Shown here piece by piece: positions 55,541 to 64,000 of a stretch of DNA of 64,000 nucleotides. The stretch is from JAEUIX01 sp046156035 (GTDB lineage: Bacteria; Planctomycetota; Phycisphaerae; Phycisphaerales; UBA1924), in assembly GCA_046156035.1 (NCBI GenBank), contig JBJXEW010000052.1, forward strand, positions 62,001 through 126,000, read 5' to 3'. Positions within the stretch are counted from its first letter, which is position 1. Each line of letters opens with the position of its first letter. The notes under the pieces are model-generated. The model searched no databases. It saw nothing but the letters and a program-made list of their open reading frames with translations, and was not told the DNA's origin. Both the position numbers and the translations under genes were made by a program.

Positions 55541-55627
55541 GGGGAACCTCCTGTTCGAGCGCGCTGCATGTGAATGAACGCTTACATTGGCCGCTGTGCG
55601 GTGTGGCGGGGGAGCAAGAGCACTCAA

Positions 55628-55642
55628 CTCTACATTGTAGAG
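55628..55642. promoter_or_regulatory. CTCTACA-T-TGTAGAG dyad between RHS gene 2 and its partner
   Basis: A perfect 15-bp palindrome in the 235-bp divergent gap. It contains TACAATGTAG on the minus strand (55630-55639), as upstream of the secreted-protein gene at 19546. It could be the -10 region of the partner gene and an operator for both directions. Confidence 0.4.
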
Positions 55643-55775
55643 AAGGCGAGAGTCGGGCTGCATGCACGGCGGTGGAGTGCATGTGAATAACTCGGTCGTG
55701 TTGCGGAGGATCGTGGCGCGACGGTACTTTGGCCGCTCGGCTGGCCTGCGTGCTGGCCGTTCAGGAGTCCCGCAC

Positions 55776-58700
55776 ATGCCTCCATTCTCCTCCGCTCGGT
55801 TGTCGGCCTGCGCCTTCCCCGCTGCCCGCACGTTGGTTGCGCTCGGCGTTGCCGTCTCCGCGAGCCTGGCCCACGCGCAGACGCTGCTGGAGACGGTGTC
55901 CGTCAACAGCTACTACGCCGATGTGAGCACGGTGCAGAACGTGCGGATGGAAGGGCTCTACCGCGGCGTGAGCCTCGACGGCACGCTGCTTGAGTGGGCC
56001 GGGCCGTGGGCGCTGGCGGCCAACCCGGCGGGCGAAGCGTGGAATCGCATGGGCCGGGAGGGCAACATCCGCCTGGCGACGTGGTCGCTGGATGCTCAGG
56101 CGACCGACCTGGCCCTGCCAGCGCCCGGGTTCAGCTGGACTGTGGGCCGCTCGCACAACAGCCGCCAGAACATCGTGACCACCCTCACGCACCGCGACAG
56201 CAACGGCTACCAGGGGTACAACTGGTTCCAGTCCTCCCAGCCCGAGATCATGTTCGTTGATGGCTCGGGCACATCGACCGACACGGTCTACCTGGTCTAC
56301 GGGGCCGACCGCTTCGCCGAGTTCCTCTACAAGGCGACGGATCAGTACAAGGGCGTGATGGGCAACGCCGGTGTTTTCAAGAGAACCAGCGGCTCGCCGG
56401 ACACCTGGGTCTACTACGACCAGCGGGGCCTCAAGACCACGTTCTTCGGCGGCAACACGTCCAGCAACCGGGCCAACTGGCAGCTCTGGAAGATCGAAGA
56501 CCAGGCCGGCAACATCGCCTACGCCGGCGACCCGACCACGGCCTCGACCGCCGTCACCAGCGGCTACGACGCCAGCGGCCGCCTGACCACCGCCTACGAC
56601 AGCGCCGACCGGCGCTACACCTACACCCACTCGGGGAGCACCATCGGGGGAGCCATCCGCCTGACGCAGGTGATCGTCGAGACCCGCACCGGCGGCACAT
56701 GGGCGAGCCCCACGGGCGTGAGCGAGGTGGCCCGTGTCGATTACGACCACTACACCAGCGATGACTCGGGCAAGGGTCTCACCGGCGACCTCAAGCTCGT
56801 CACGACGACCACGCCACTCTCGGACGGCACCACCACCATCGTCCGCAAGCAGTACTACCGCTACTACACGACGACCTGGTCCAACAGCGACGGCGCGCGC
56901 GGCAGCGCCCACCAGATCAAGATGATCGTGGACCCCGATGGTGCTCGGCGCTACGACCTGGCGGTCGACAGCACGCTCGATGACGACTTCCTGACCGCGA
57001 CAGACACGGACCTCAAGCCCTACTCCTCGGCCTTTGTCGAGTACGTCTCGTCGAGCGACCTGCGCGTGGCCAAGGCCTTCTTCAACGGCCAGTGCGGGTG
57101 CGGGGGCGGCAACAACGGCGTCTACGAGTTCAGCGGCGACGATTACGTGGGCGACAGCACCACCTACGACCCCGAGCCCAAGGAGGCCCGGGCCATCATC
57201 AAGCAGCCCGACGGCAAGTACGTCACGCAGTACTTCGACAGCCACGGCCAGCCGATCTCGCGGATCGTCACCACCACCGACCCGGCCACCAGCGTGGCCA
57301 CGCGCTGGGTTGACCACGTCATCCGCAACAGCGACGGAGCGGTGTTCAAGCACCTGACGCCCGAGGCCAACGACACCTACACCCACTCGACCATGACGAT
57401 CGTGGCCCTGGCCTCGACCGGCGATGCCAATGTCACGAAACCCATCACCAGCGGCATCCTGCAGGGGTTCCTCCAGGGCAAGCGCAAGGACACCGGCAAC
57501 CCCGGAACGCCCGACAGCACGTCCAAGTACGTTGCGGCGACGGTCTATTCGGGCTCCACACGCGATTTCGAGGTGGTCGCCAGCGGGGAGAAGGTGAGCC
57601 AGCCGGTCGTGACGGCCATGAGGGTGTACCCCGGGTCCACGACCAACATCAACGACTCGGCCAGTTACAACGAGACGGCCATCGCCACCGACTACTGGAG
57701 CAGCACCGTCACCGACCCCGCGTACCTGGCCACCATGATCGAGATGACGACGCACCCAACGGTGGCCACCGCCAACAACGGCTCCAACGCGGCCACCACG
57801 AGCGCCACGTACTACCGCAAGGACGGCACCACCGCGTTCACCAAGGACGCTCACGGGCACTACGTCTACACGCAGTACAACGTCCTGGGCCAGGTGGTCA
57901 AGCAGATCCGCGACGTCAAGACCAGCCAGACCTCCGACTTCGCTGCCGCCGACGCGACGGCCATGACCAGCACGCCGGGTTGGGGTATCGCCACCAGCGG
58001 GGGCACCAGCGGCACGGGCACGCACCTGATCACCAGTTACGCCTACGACGCCCAGGGCCGCATCGACACGGTCACGGCCCCGGACGGGCGCATCAGCAAG
58101 ATGTACTACACGAGGCTTGGCGATGGGCGGAGCGTCACGCTCTCGATCCCGCGCATGACCACGGGGGGCAGCACGACCTTCTACGGCCCCGTGGGCTACT
58201 CGGTGGCCAACCAGGCGGGCAAGCCGGAGTTCTCGGCCACGGTGGCAATCTCGTCGAGCGGCATCACCACCGGCCTCTCGTCGTGGGTCACCACCTCCGG
58301 CACCGACCCGATCACGGCCCTGACCGTGGGGACGATCGTGCGGCTCACCGTGAACGTCAACTCCAGCGACGGCCACCGGGTGGACGAGACGCGGCAGTAC
58401 TTCTCGATTCCCTCTTCCGGTGCGGGCACCGAGGGCACGCACTATGACGCCACACGTTTCGGCTACGACGACATGGGCCGTCAGTGGCGCATCAAGAACC
58501 CGGCTGGCACGATCACCCGCACGAAGTACGACGACCGCGGCCGCGTGATCGAGCGCTGGACGGGCACAAACGATTCGTCCTTCCCCGCCGGGGACAGTGG
58601 CACCGACAACATGGTGAAGGTCGAGGCGATTGAGTACGACTCCGGCTCCGCTGGTGGCAACGGCCTCGTCACCAAGCGCACGGGCTTCATTGATTCCACC

Positions 58701-61700
58701 ACGACCGGCCGGCGCGACACCTCGTACCTCTACGACGACCGGGGCCGGCCCGTGGTGACAATCGGGGCCATGGCCCCGCACACCGTTGTGAAGTACGACA
58801 ACCTGGGCCGGGTCACCGCCGCGGCAACGTACTCCTCCACCAGCGGCCTCACGGCCAGCACCGACCCCACGAGCACGGCTACCAACCGACTGAGCCTCAG
58901 CAAGACGTTCTACGACGAGAAGGGGCAGGTCTACGAGACCCGCCAGTACCAGATCAACCAGTCGACCGGCGCGATCGTGCAGGTGAGCAGCCAGGACGTG
59001 TACCTGACCAGCCTGACCTGGTACGACGACCACGCGCACCCGATCAAGACGCGGGGCGCCTCGATCAGCAAGACCGCCTACGACCGGCTCGACCGGCCGG
59101 TGGCTTCGTACTCGCTCGCCACCGACAACGACAGCACGTACGCCGATGCCGCGACGCTCAGCGGCGACGTGGTGCTGGAGGAGAGCCACACCACCTACGA
59201 CGACGCCAGCGGCACGGTGGTTCTGCAATGGTCCGTGGCCCGCCGCCACGACGATCTGGGTAGCGGCACAACCGGGGCCCTTGATTCCAACGCCGACAGC
59301 GACCCGCTGAAGGTCACCGCAGGCAACGTCAAGGGGCGGGTGAGCATCCAGGCCATGTGGTACGACGCGCTGAACCGGCTCACGGACACGGCCGTTTACG
59401 GCACCAACGGCATTGTGGGCGACGGCGTGGCCGACGCGGCCAAAGACTTCAACCGCTCTGGGCTCAGCGTGCCCTCGCGCTCCGACACCGTGCTGGTGAG
59501 CAGCACCACCTACGACACCGACGGATCCGTGCTCGAGACCACCGACCCGCGGGGCCTCAAGATGCGGTTCGAGTACGACAAGGCCGGCCGCAAGACCAAG
59601 GAGATCAAGAACTACGTCGACGGCACCGCGGGCGGGGGTACCAACGCCGACCAGGACCAGATCGTGACGTACCAGTACACGGCCGGGCGCATGACCAAGA
59701 TGACGGCCGTGATGCCCTCGGGCGGAACGAATCAGGAGACGACGTACACCTACGGCGTGCCCAAGGGCACGGGTGCGGGCGACTCCAAGATCGCCTCCAG
59801 CGACCTTCTGTGGAAGGTGCAGTACCCCGACTCCTCGGGCGGCAGCGACCTCGTGGCCGCGGCGTACAACGCGCAGGGGCAGGAGATCTACAAGGCCGAT
59901 CAGGCGGGCAACGTGGTGCAGACCGACTACGACGACGCGGGCCGCATGACGCACAAGCGGGCCACCACGGTCGCCTCGGGCTTTGACACCACCGTGCGGC
60001 GCATCAGCATGACGTATCTAGCCCGTGGCCAGACGGAACTGGTGAGCCAGTACGACAACGCTGCGGTGGGCTCAGGGAGCGTCTACAACGAGGTGAAGTA
60101 CACCTACGACGAGTGGGGGAACATCACCAAGTTCCAGCAGGACCGCGACTCGGCCGTGGCTGGCAGCGGCGGAGACGAGCGGGCAGTGGAGTTCGCGTTC
60201 TCCAAGGTGGGCAGCGGCGCAGGGAGCCAGCGCACAGCCGTGCGGCGAACGGGGATGACGCTGCCGGGTGGAGCCAGCGTGGCCTACACGTACTCCAGCA
60301 GCAGCAACAGCCTGGACGATGCGTACGGGCGTGTGACCAAGGTGAGCCTGGGCGGGACGGACGTGGCCGAGTACCGCTATCTGGGCACGAGCCGGCTCGT
60401 CGGCACGGCGCTCAAGACGACCACGGCGGACACGGCGAGCAACTTCTATGGCTCCACGGGCTCGGCGAGTTACGCGACGTACATGGACGCGTTCGGGCGG
60501 ATCATCAAGAACACGTGGGTGAAGGGCCTGGGCACGCCCGTCACGCTGATGGACCTGGCGCTCACGTACGACCGCAACGGCAACATCACCAGCGTGGCCG
60601 ACGGCGTGCTGAGCGGCTTTGACGCCAAGTACGGCATGGACGACCTGAACCGCGTCATCGACACCGATGAGGGCACGCTCGCCAGTGGCAGCATCACCAG
60701 CCGCACGCGGCGTGAGCAGTGGACGCTGGGTCAGACAGGCAACTCGCTGCTGCGGAAGCGTGATTTAGATGGAGATGGCGCCTGGGGCGGCACCGACGAA
60801 CTCAACGACACGGGGACGTTCAACGTGGCCAACGAGTGGCTGACCAGGGACACGGACAGCACGCCGGGGACGACGGGGAACAATCACACGCTCACGCACG
60901 ACGCGGCGGGCAACCTGACTGACGATGGCACGAGGTACACGTACGTGTACGACGCCTTCGGGCGGATGGTGAGCGTGAAGAACCGCAGCACGAGCGCCGT
61001 GGTGGCGGAGTACCGCTACGACGGGCTGGGCCAGCGCGTGGCCTGGCACGGGGACTTCGACGCCGACGGCACGGTGGAATCGACCAGCGACGATCCGTGG
61101 TATGTGTTCGTCTACGACGACCAGTGGCGCGGGGTGGCGACCTACCGGACACCGACCTGGGGTGGCACGCTGGACGCGAACCCGAAGGAGACGTTCCTGT
61201 ATCACGCCGCCGGTGTGGAAGGACGGGGGAGTTCGAGTTACATTGACAGCGTGATCCTGCGTGAACGTGACGCGAACGGGAACGGGGGCTGGCGTGGCCA
61301 GAGCGACGGCACGCTGGAGGAGCGCCGCTTCTACGGCCAGAACTGGCGGGCGGATGTGGTGCTCTTCATGAAGGCCACGGGCAGGCCTATCGAGCGGGTG
61401 AAGTACTCGGCCTACGGCTTGGCTCTTCTCAAGCCCGGCTACGACTACAACGCCGACGGTGTGATCAACCCCGACGACCTGGGCGACATCATCACGGACG
61501 CTTCGTCGGGGAGCCCCCCTGCGAGCGCCGACTGGAACCTCGACGGCACGCCCAACACCACCGACAGCAGCGAGTACCAGACGGACTACTACACGATCAA
61601 CAGCCCGAGTTGGGGCTTTGGCCACCTGACCCTCGCCGACACCGGCAACCGCAAGGGCTACGCCGGCTACGAACTCGACCCGCTGACCGACAAGTACCAC

Positions 61701-62195
61701 GTCCGCCACCGCGTCTACGACGCGGAATTGGGACGATGGACACGCAGAGACCCGCTCGGGTACGTGGATGGACCATCGCTTCTCGAATACGTGGGCTCGT
61801 CCCCGTTGGGGCACACCGACTGGGACGGGTTGATTGTGCGATCGACCGCCGCATTTGAACCGTGTCATAAACAGGGTTGTAGAGCGACGTATGGGAGCGC
61901 GACCTTTGAATACCTTGGAATGAACTGTCCATGTTCGTGGACCCTGGCTATCTCCACCATAGCGGGCAATGTTCCTCCTCCAGCCATAATGGGAGTGGGC
62001 GTACAACAGCATTGCAATACCCCCGCATTGTGCAGTTGCGGCGGCGGTTGTATTGTCACATCTTGGTTTGTTCCGCTATTCGGAGGGCCGCGTTTTAGCT
62101 GTCCAGGCTCCAGCCCAGCCACCTCCTGCACAATTATTGGCGGCGGGTGGAGAATGACATCGGTGACCTGCACAAACTGTGGGTATTGGTATTGA
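55776..62195 (+). CDS. RHS-repeat protein 2 with dockerin-like insert and 12-Cys tip
   Basis: A 2,139-residue secreted RHS protein. The ATG at 55776 has AGGAG upstream and starts a signal peptide (TLVALGVAVSASLAHAQ). Its N-terminal domain (NGYQGYNWFQSSQPEI), GQCGCGGGNNG motif and YD repeats match RHS protein 1 throughout. A dockerin-like NPDDLGD segment lies at ~1889-1940. The core ends at TDWDGL (~2013-2018), a variant of the usual DPxG. The last ~120 residues are a tip with 12 cysteines (NCPCSW, CSCGGGC, CTNCGYWY), encoded by lower-GC DNA, suggesting a disulfide-bonded or metal-binding domain. A small membrane protein gene starts 5 bp after the stop. The tip may be a toxin or an adhesive domain; its family is not recognised. 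Confidence 0.9.
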   Translation: MPPFSSARLSACAFPAARTLVALGVAVSASLAHAQTLLETVSVNSYYADVSTVQNVRMEGLYRGVSLDGTLLEWAGPWALAANPAGEAWNRMGREGNIRLATWSLDAQATDLALPAPGFSWTVGRSHNSRQNIVTTLTHRDSNGYQGYNWFQSSQPEIMFVDGSGTSTDTVYLVYGADRFAEFLYKATDQYKGVMGNAGVFKRTSGSPDTWVYYDQRGLKTTFFGGNTSSNRANWQLWKIEDQAGNIAYAGDPTTASTAVTSGYDASGRLTTAYDSADRRYTYTHSGSTIGGAIRLTQVIVETRTGGTWASPTGVSEVARVDYDHYTSDDSGKGLTGDLKLVTTTTPLSDGTTTIVRKQYYRYYTTTWSNSDGARGSAHQIKMIVDPDGARRYDLAVDSTLDDDFLTATDTDLKPYSSAFVEYVSSSDLRVAKAFFNGQCGCGGGNNGVYEFSGDDYVGDSTTYDPEPKEARAIIKQPDGKYVTQYFDSHGQPISRIVTTTDPATSVATRWVDHVIRNSDGAVFKHLTPEANDTYTHSTMTIVALASTGDANVTKPITSGILQGFLQGKRKDTGNPGTPDSTSKYVAATVYSGSTRDFEVVASGEKVSQPVVTAMRVYPGSTTNINDSASYNETAIATDYWSSTVTDPAYLATMIEMTTHPTVATANNGSNAATTSATYYRKDGTTAFTKDAHGHYVYTQYNVLGQVVKQIRDVKTSQTSDFAAADATAMTSTPGWGIATSGGTSGTGTHLITSYAYDAQGRIDTVTAPDGRISKMYYTRLGDGRSVTLSIPRMTTGGSTTFYGPVGYSVANQAGKPEFSATVAISSSGITTGLSSWVTTSGTDPITALTVGTIVRLTVNVNSSDGHRVDETRQYFSIPSSGAGTEGTHYDATRFGYDDMGRQWRIKNPAGTITRTKYDDRGRVIERWTGTNDSSFPAGDSGTDNMVKVEAIEYDSGSAGGNGLVTKRTGFIDSTTTGRRDTSYLYDDRGRPVVTIGAMAPHTVVKYDNLGRVTAAATYSSTSGLTASTDPTSTATNRLSLSKTFYDEKGQVYETRQYQINQSTGAIVQVSSQDVYLTSLTWYDDHAHPIKTRGASISKTAYDRLDRPVASYSLATDNDSTYADAATLSGDVVLEESHTTYDDASGTVVLQWSVARRHDDLGSGTTGALDSNADSDPLKVTAGNVKGRVSIQAMWYDALNRLTDTAVYGTNGIVGDGVADAAKDFNRSGLSVPSRSDTVLVSSTTYDTDGSVLETTDPRGLKMRFEYDKAGRKTKEIKNYVDGTAGGGTNADQDQIVTYQYTAGRMTKMTAVMPSGGTNQETTYTYGVPKGTGAGDSKIASSDLLWKVQYPDSSGGSDLVAAAYNAQGQEIYKADQAGNVVQTDYDDAGRMTHKRATTVASGFDTTVRRISMTYLARGQTELVSQYDNAAVGSGSVYNEVKYTYDEWGNITKFQQDRDSAVAGSGGDERAVEFAFSKVGSGAGSQRTAVRRTGMTLPGGASVAYTYSSSSNSLDDAYGRVTKVSLGGTDVAEYRYLGTSRLVGTALKTTTADTASNFYGSTGSASYATYMDAFGRIIKNTWVKGLGTPVTLMDLALTYDRNGNITSVADGVLSGFDAKYGMDDLNRVIDTDEGTLASGSITSRTRREQWTLGQTGNSLLRKRDLDGDGAWGGTDELNDTGTFNVANEWLTRDTDSTPGTTGNNHTLTHDAAGNLTDDGTRYTYVYDAFGRMVSVKNRSTSAVVAEYRYDGLGQRVAWHGDFDADGTVESTSDDPWYVFVYDDQWRGVATYRTPTWGGTLDANPKETFLYHAAGVEGRGSSSYIDSVILRERDANGNGGWRGQSDGTLEERRFYGQNWRADVVLFMKATGRPIERVKYSAYGLALLKPGYDYNADGVINPDDLGDIITDASSGSPPASADWNLDGTPNTTDSSEYQTDYYTINSPSWGFGHLTLADTGNRKGYAGYELDPLTDKYHVRHRVYDAELGRWTRRDPLGYVDGPSLLEYVGSSPLGHTDWDGLIVRSTAAFEPCHKQGCRATYGSATFEYLGMNCPCSWTLAISTIAGNVPPPAIMGVGVQQHCNTPALCSCGGGCIVTSWFVPLFGGPRFSCPGSSPATSCTIIGGGWRMTSVTCTNCGYWY

Positions 62196-62200
62196 CTCTT

Positions 62201-62941
62201 ATGAAGAGAAAAATCGTGTGGACTATCGTTGTGGCTTGGATCTGCTGCTTGGCCACTGCATGGGCGGGCAACCTGGTGCCAAGCGGACAGTTGGAGTACT
62301 TACGTCTGCGACCACGGTATGCCTTGAATGGGCCGGCATTTGACGGCGTTGGATTCATTCACAGGTCATCCAATGGACTGTCTCACACTTTCACCCTCTT
62401 GGCGGTTGTATCTGAGCTTGACAACCAGTCAATGACGAACAGGTCAATGGCCGCTCCATGGTGGATGGCACCAGGAATACTTGATGGAGAAAGCAAGTCT
62501 GTTCCAACGTGGACGCTGGCGTGTGGCCAGGGATTTCCGTTTGATGCATTCTACTGGATTAATCGACCACACCCCGTGGGGTCAATTGGGACGATTGAGG
62601 GTGGTTGGAAAGTGTGGTCTGTGCCTCAAGAAAATGGCGTTATTCCGAGAGTCGCGCTGATGCCGAACGCACCGGGCCTGGTTGTCAACATGACATTTTG
62701 GTTTACAACCATATGGACAGTCACAGGAGTTTTCCGAGGAAGTGTGCGCATGCATCGGAGCCGCCGAGGACTGTGCGCGGAGTGCGGGTTTAACGCTGGG
62801 AGGAAGGTTCTACGATGTCCAGAATGCGGTTCCTGTGTTGAGCATATTGGTGTCCTCCATCGCATCTGGCAAGAATTGTGGCCAAGCTGCCACTCAGTCG
62901 CAAGTCCGGCAAAGGGTCGGTTAGATGTGGAAGAGAGTTGA
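62201..62941 (+). CDS. Membrane protein with zinc ribbon, candidate partner of RHS tip 2
   Basis: A 246-residue protein whose ATG at 62201 lies 5 bp after the RHS stop, so translation is probably coupled. The N-terminus is a TM or signal helix (IVWTIVVAWICCLATAWAG). A luminal domain of ~150 residues follows, then a second TM (MTFWFTTIWTVTGVFRGSV, ~165-185) and a C-terminal zinc ribbon CAECGFNAGRKVLRCPECGSC (four CxxC cysteines in two pairs, ~196-216, positions given rather than the full linker). The DNA is lower in GC, like the tip. By position it is the immunity or handling partner of RHS tip 2. Zinc-ribbon membrane proteins are common in planctomycetes, so other roles are possible. Confidence 0.8.
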   Translation: MKRKIVWTIVVAWICCLATAWAGNLVPSGQLEYLRLRPRYALNGPAFDGVGFIHRSSNGLSHTFTLLAVVSELDNQSMTNRSMAAPWWMAPGILDGESKSVPTWTLACGQGFPFDAFYWINRPHPVGSIGTIEGGWKVWSVPQENGVIPRVALMPNAPGLVVNMTFWFTTIWTVTGVFRGSVRMHRSRRGLCAECGFNAGRKVLRCPECGSCVEHIGVLHRIWQELWPSCHSVASPAKGRLDVEES

Positions 62942-63580
62942 CTGAGGCGTCTGGTGCAGAAGTCCTGACCTAGGCCACCGAGGTCGGATTGATGTTCCCG
63001 TACGGGGAGAACCTGCGCACAACTGTTGGACACCGAGGGAACATGGGTACGGTTTCTCCGGAGTCCGAATTTGCCGCGCAAAGTCTTCACGCCAGAGTTC
63101 AAGCGGACATCGATGCGGCTTGCAGCAACAACCGGTGCCGTGGTCAATCGCGTCCCCATGAATTCGGCCTCGCTTCCTCGACGACGCGACGCTGGATGAA
63201 GGACCTCTGGGCTCCTCAGCCACCACGCCTGCTGGTGGCTTTCCCCACGAACGGTGGACGCTCTGGAAGGCTGCCGCAACAGCCGGACGCGTCGCGAGCA
63301 GTGGACGCTGGGTCAGACGGGCAAGTGGCTGCTTCGTCTGCGTGATCTTGATGGGGACGGGGCCTGGGGCGGCACGGACGAACTCAACGACACTGGGACG
63401 TTCAACGTGGCCAACGAGTGGCCGACATCCCATGCCGACTCGCCCGGCAGGGAGCCCGCCTCGCCCGACCTGTGGGTCGATCTTGTGTACCGACATCGGC
63501 GGTAGACTCTGGTCGCAAACATGTAGCAGGAGCGAGCGGCCAACGCACGCACCAGGGGTCGCCGATCTGGAGATCATCGC
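62942..63580. other. Gap with an orphan RHS fragment
   Basis: 639 bp without an intact gene. The only recognisable part is the orphan RHS fragment at 63281-63425. Nothing else in either strand could be supported. Confidence 0.6.
63281..63425 (+). pseudogene. Orphan RHS core fragment C
   Basis: Encodes SRTRREQWTLGQTGKWLL, then DLDGDGAWGGTDELND and FNVANEW. It is nearly identical at DNA level to RHS gene 2 at about 60,699-60,843. There is no start or continuation. It lies after the RHS 2 partner gene, the same placement as fragments A and B after RHS 1. Confidence 0.85.
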
Positions 63581-63931
63581 ATGGGAGCGCGGCGAGGCAA
63601 GCAGAGAGAATCAGGCCGAGCAGCGACGGGATCGAGGTTGGCCAGGTCCCTTGCCGCGAGTGCACGAGCGGCGAAGGAGCGGACACTTGCCGCCGCGAGT
63701 GAGGAGACCCGGCGACGGGTGCTCTTGACGATCGGCCAAGACGGCGTTGACGATGTCGCCCGGTACACCGGCTGTCTCCCTGCCGAGGTCAAGCGGTTCC
63801 TGGCCGGGGGGCCGCCAAGCGTGGCATTCGTCTGCGGGCTCTGTGAGCACTACGGAGTGTCGGCAGACTGGTTGCTGGTGCTCTCGGATCGTCCGTCCCC
63901 GATGCCCTCGCCCGACGACCAGGGGGCGTAG
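63581..63931 (+). CDS. Small XRE-like HTH protein
   Basis: A 116-residue protein. A basic N-terminal helix (~1-45, rich in Arg and Ala) is followed by a helix-turn-helix-like block: VDDVARYTGCLPAEVKRFL (~56-74), then VAFVCGLCEHYGVSADWLL (~81-99). The last part is typical of XRE-family regulators, in which GVSADWLL follows the DNA-binding helices. No strong ribosome binding site is visible, and the start may lie slightly elsewhere. It follows the decayed RHS DNA and runs to near the window edge. It is probably a small transcription regulator; the target is unknown. Confidence 0.65.
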   Translation: MGARRGKQRESGRAATGSRLARSLAASARAAKERTLAAASEETRRRVLLTIGQDGVDDVARYTGCLPAEVKRFLAGGPPSVAFVCGLCEHYGVSADWLLVLSDRPSPMPSPDDQGA

Positions 63932-64000
63932 ACACCAGTCCTGCGTGAGATTGTGGCGCGGTTCATGCACTGTCGGTTCGGTGCTCATCCGTCAGAGGCA

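Noticed and set aside
55761..59954. A ~1,397-codon open frame on the minus strand
   Set aside because: It is wholly antisense to RHS gene 2. Its His/Val/Gly/Arg-rich composition is what the reverse of a GC-rich YD-repeat gene gives, and no motif or ribosome binding site is present.

Overview
The window looks like the chromosome of a GC-rich planctomycete, most likely of the Phycisphaerae. The reasons are the exported proteins with PEP-CTERM-like tails (a 'PTPGAAAL' helix followed by an Arg cluster), the dockerin-like 'NPDDLGDF' motif in three giant proteins, the very long RHS and Ig/CARDB surface proteins, and a GspD/E/L/M-type secretion operon whose genes all overlap by 4 nt. This is inferred from protein style; no rRNA or other marker gene is present. 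I saw no tRNA, rRNA or CRISPR array.

Layout. 1-1121: a partial coiled-coil protein and a PEP-CTERM-like secreted protein, both minus. 1122-1885: a non-coding stretch with repeated CACAA-N2-TTGTG dyads. 1886-8372 (plus): a three-gene unit of VirD4/TraG-like ATPase, multi-pass membrane protein, and a membrane KAP NTPase with an Asp-box propeller. 8559-19546 (minus): a ~3,385-residue Ig/CARDB/dockerin surface protein and a second PEP-CTERM-like protein. 19823-21398 (plus): a clear sigma70-type promoter followed by two unrecognised genes. 21443-28498 (minus): a five-gene unit of SH3-metallo-beta-lactamase, DUF2235 hydrolase, four-TM protein, lipoprotein and trypsin-like protease. 28875-36096 (minus): a compact type II secretion/pilus-like operon (secretin, ATPase, GspC-, GspL- and GspM-like, TPR lipoprotein) with no GspF or pseudopilin gene inside it.

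36251-63931 is accessory DNA dominated by two RHS modules. Each has a large secreted RHS protein with a dockerin-like insert and a unique low-GC tip. Each is followed by a small membrane protein that could be its immunity or partner protein (ankyrin repeats in one, zinc ribbon in the other), and then by orphan RHS core fragments. Each also has a divergently transcribed ~250-residue Ala-rich protein upstream, and these two proteins appear homologous. Between the modules lie a transglutaminase-like gene that interrupts an orphan RHS copy, an IS5-type transposase remnant, a glycan cassette (carbamoyltransferase, DXD glycosyltransferase, and a three-part GT25/sulfotransferase-like/GH16 protein), a divergent HTH-TM / LRAT-like-TM pair, and a ribokinase-fold protein with extra cysteine clusters.

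The window thus combines surface display and export with several candidate conflict modules: RHS toxin modules, the KAP triad, the MBL/DUF2235/protease unit and the HTH/LRAT pair. These functions are inferred from domain content and gene order, not demonstrated.
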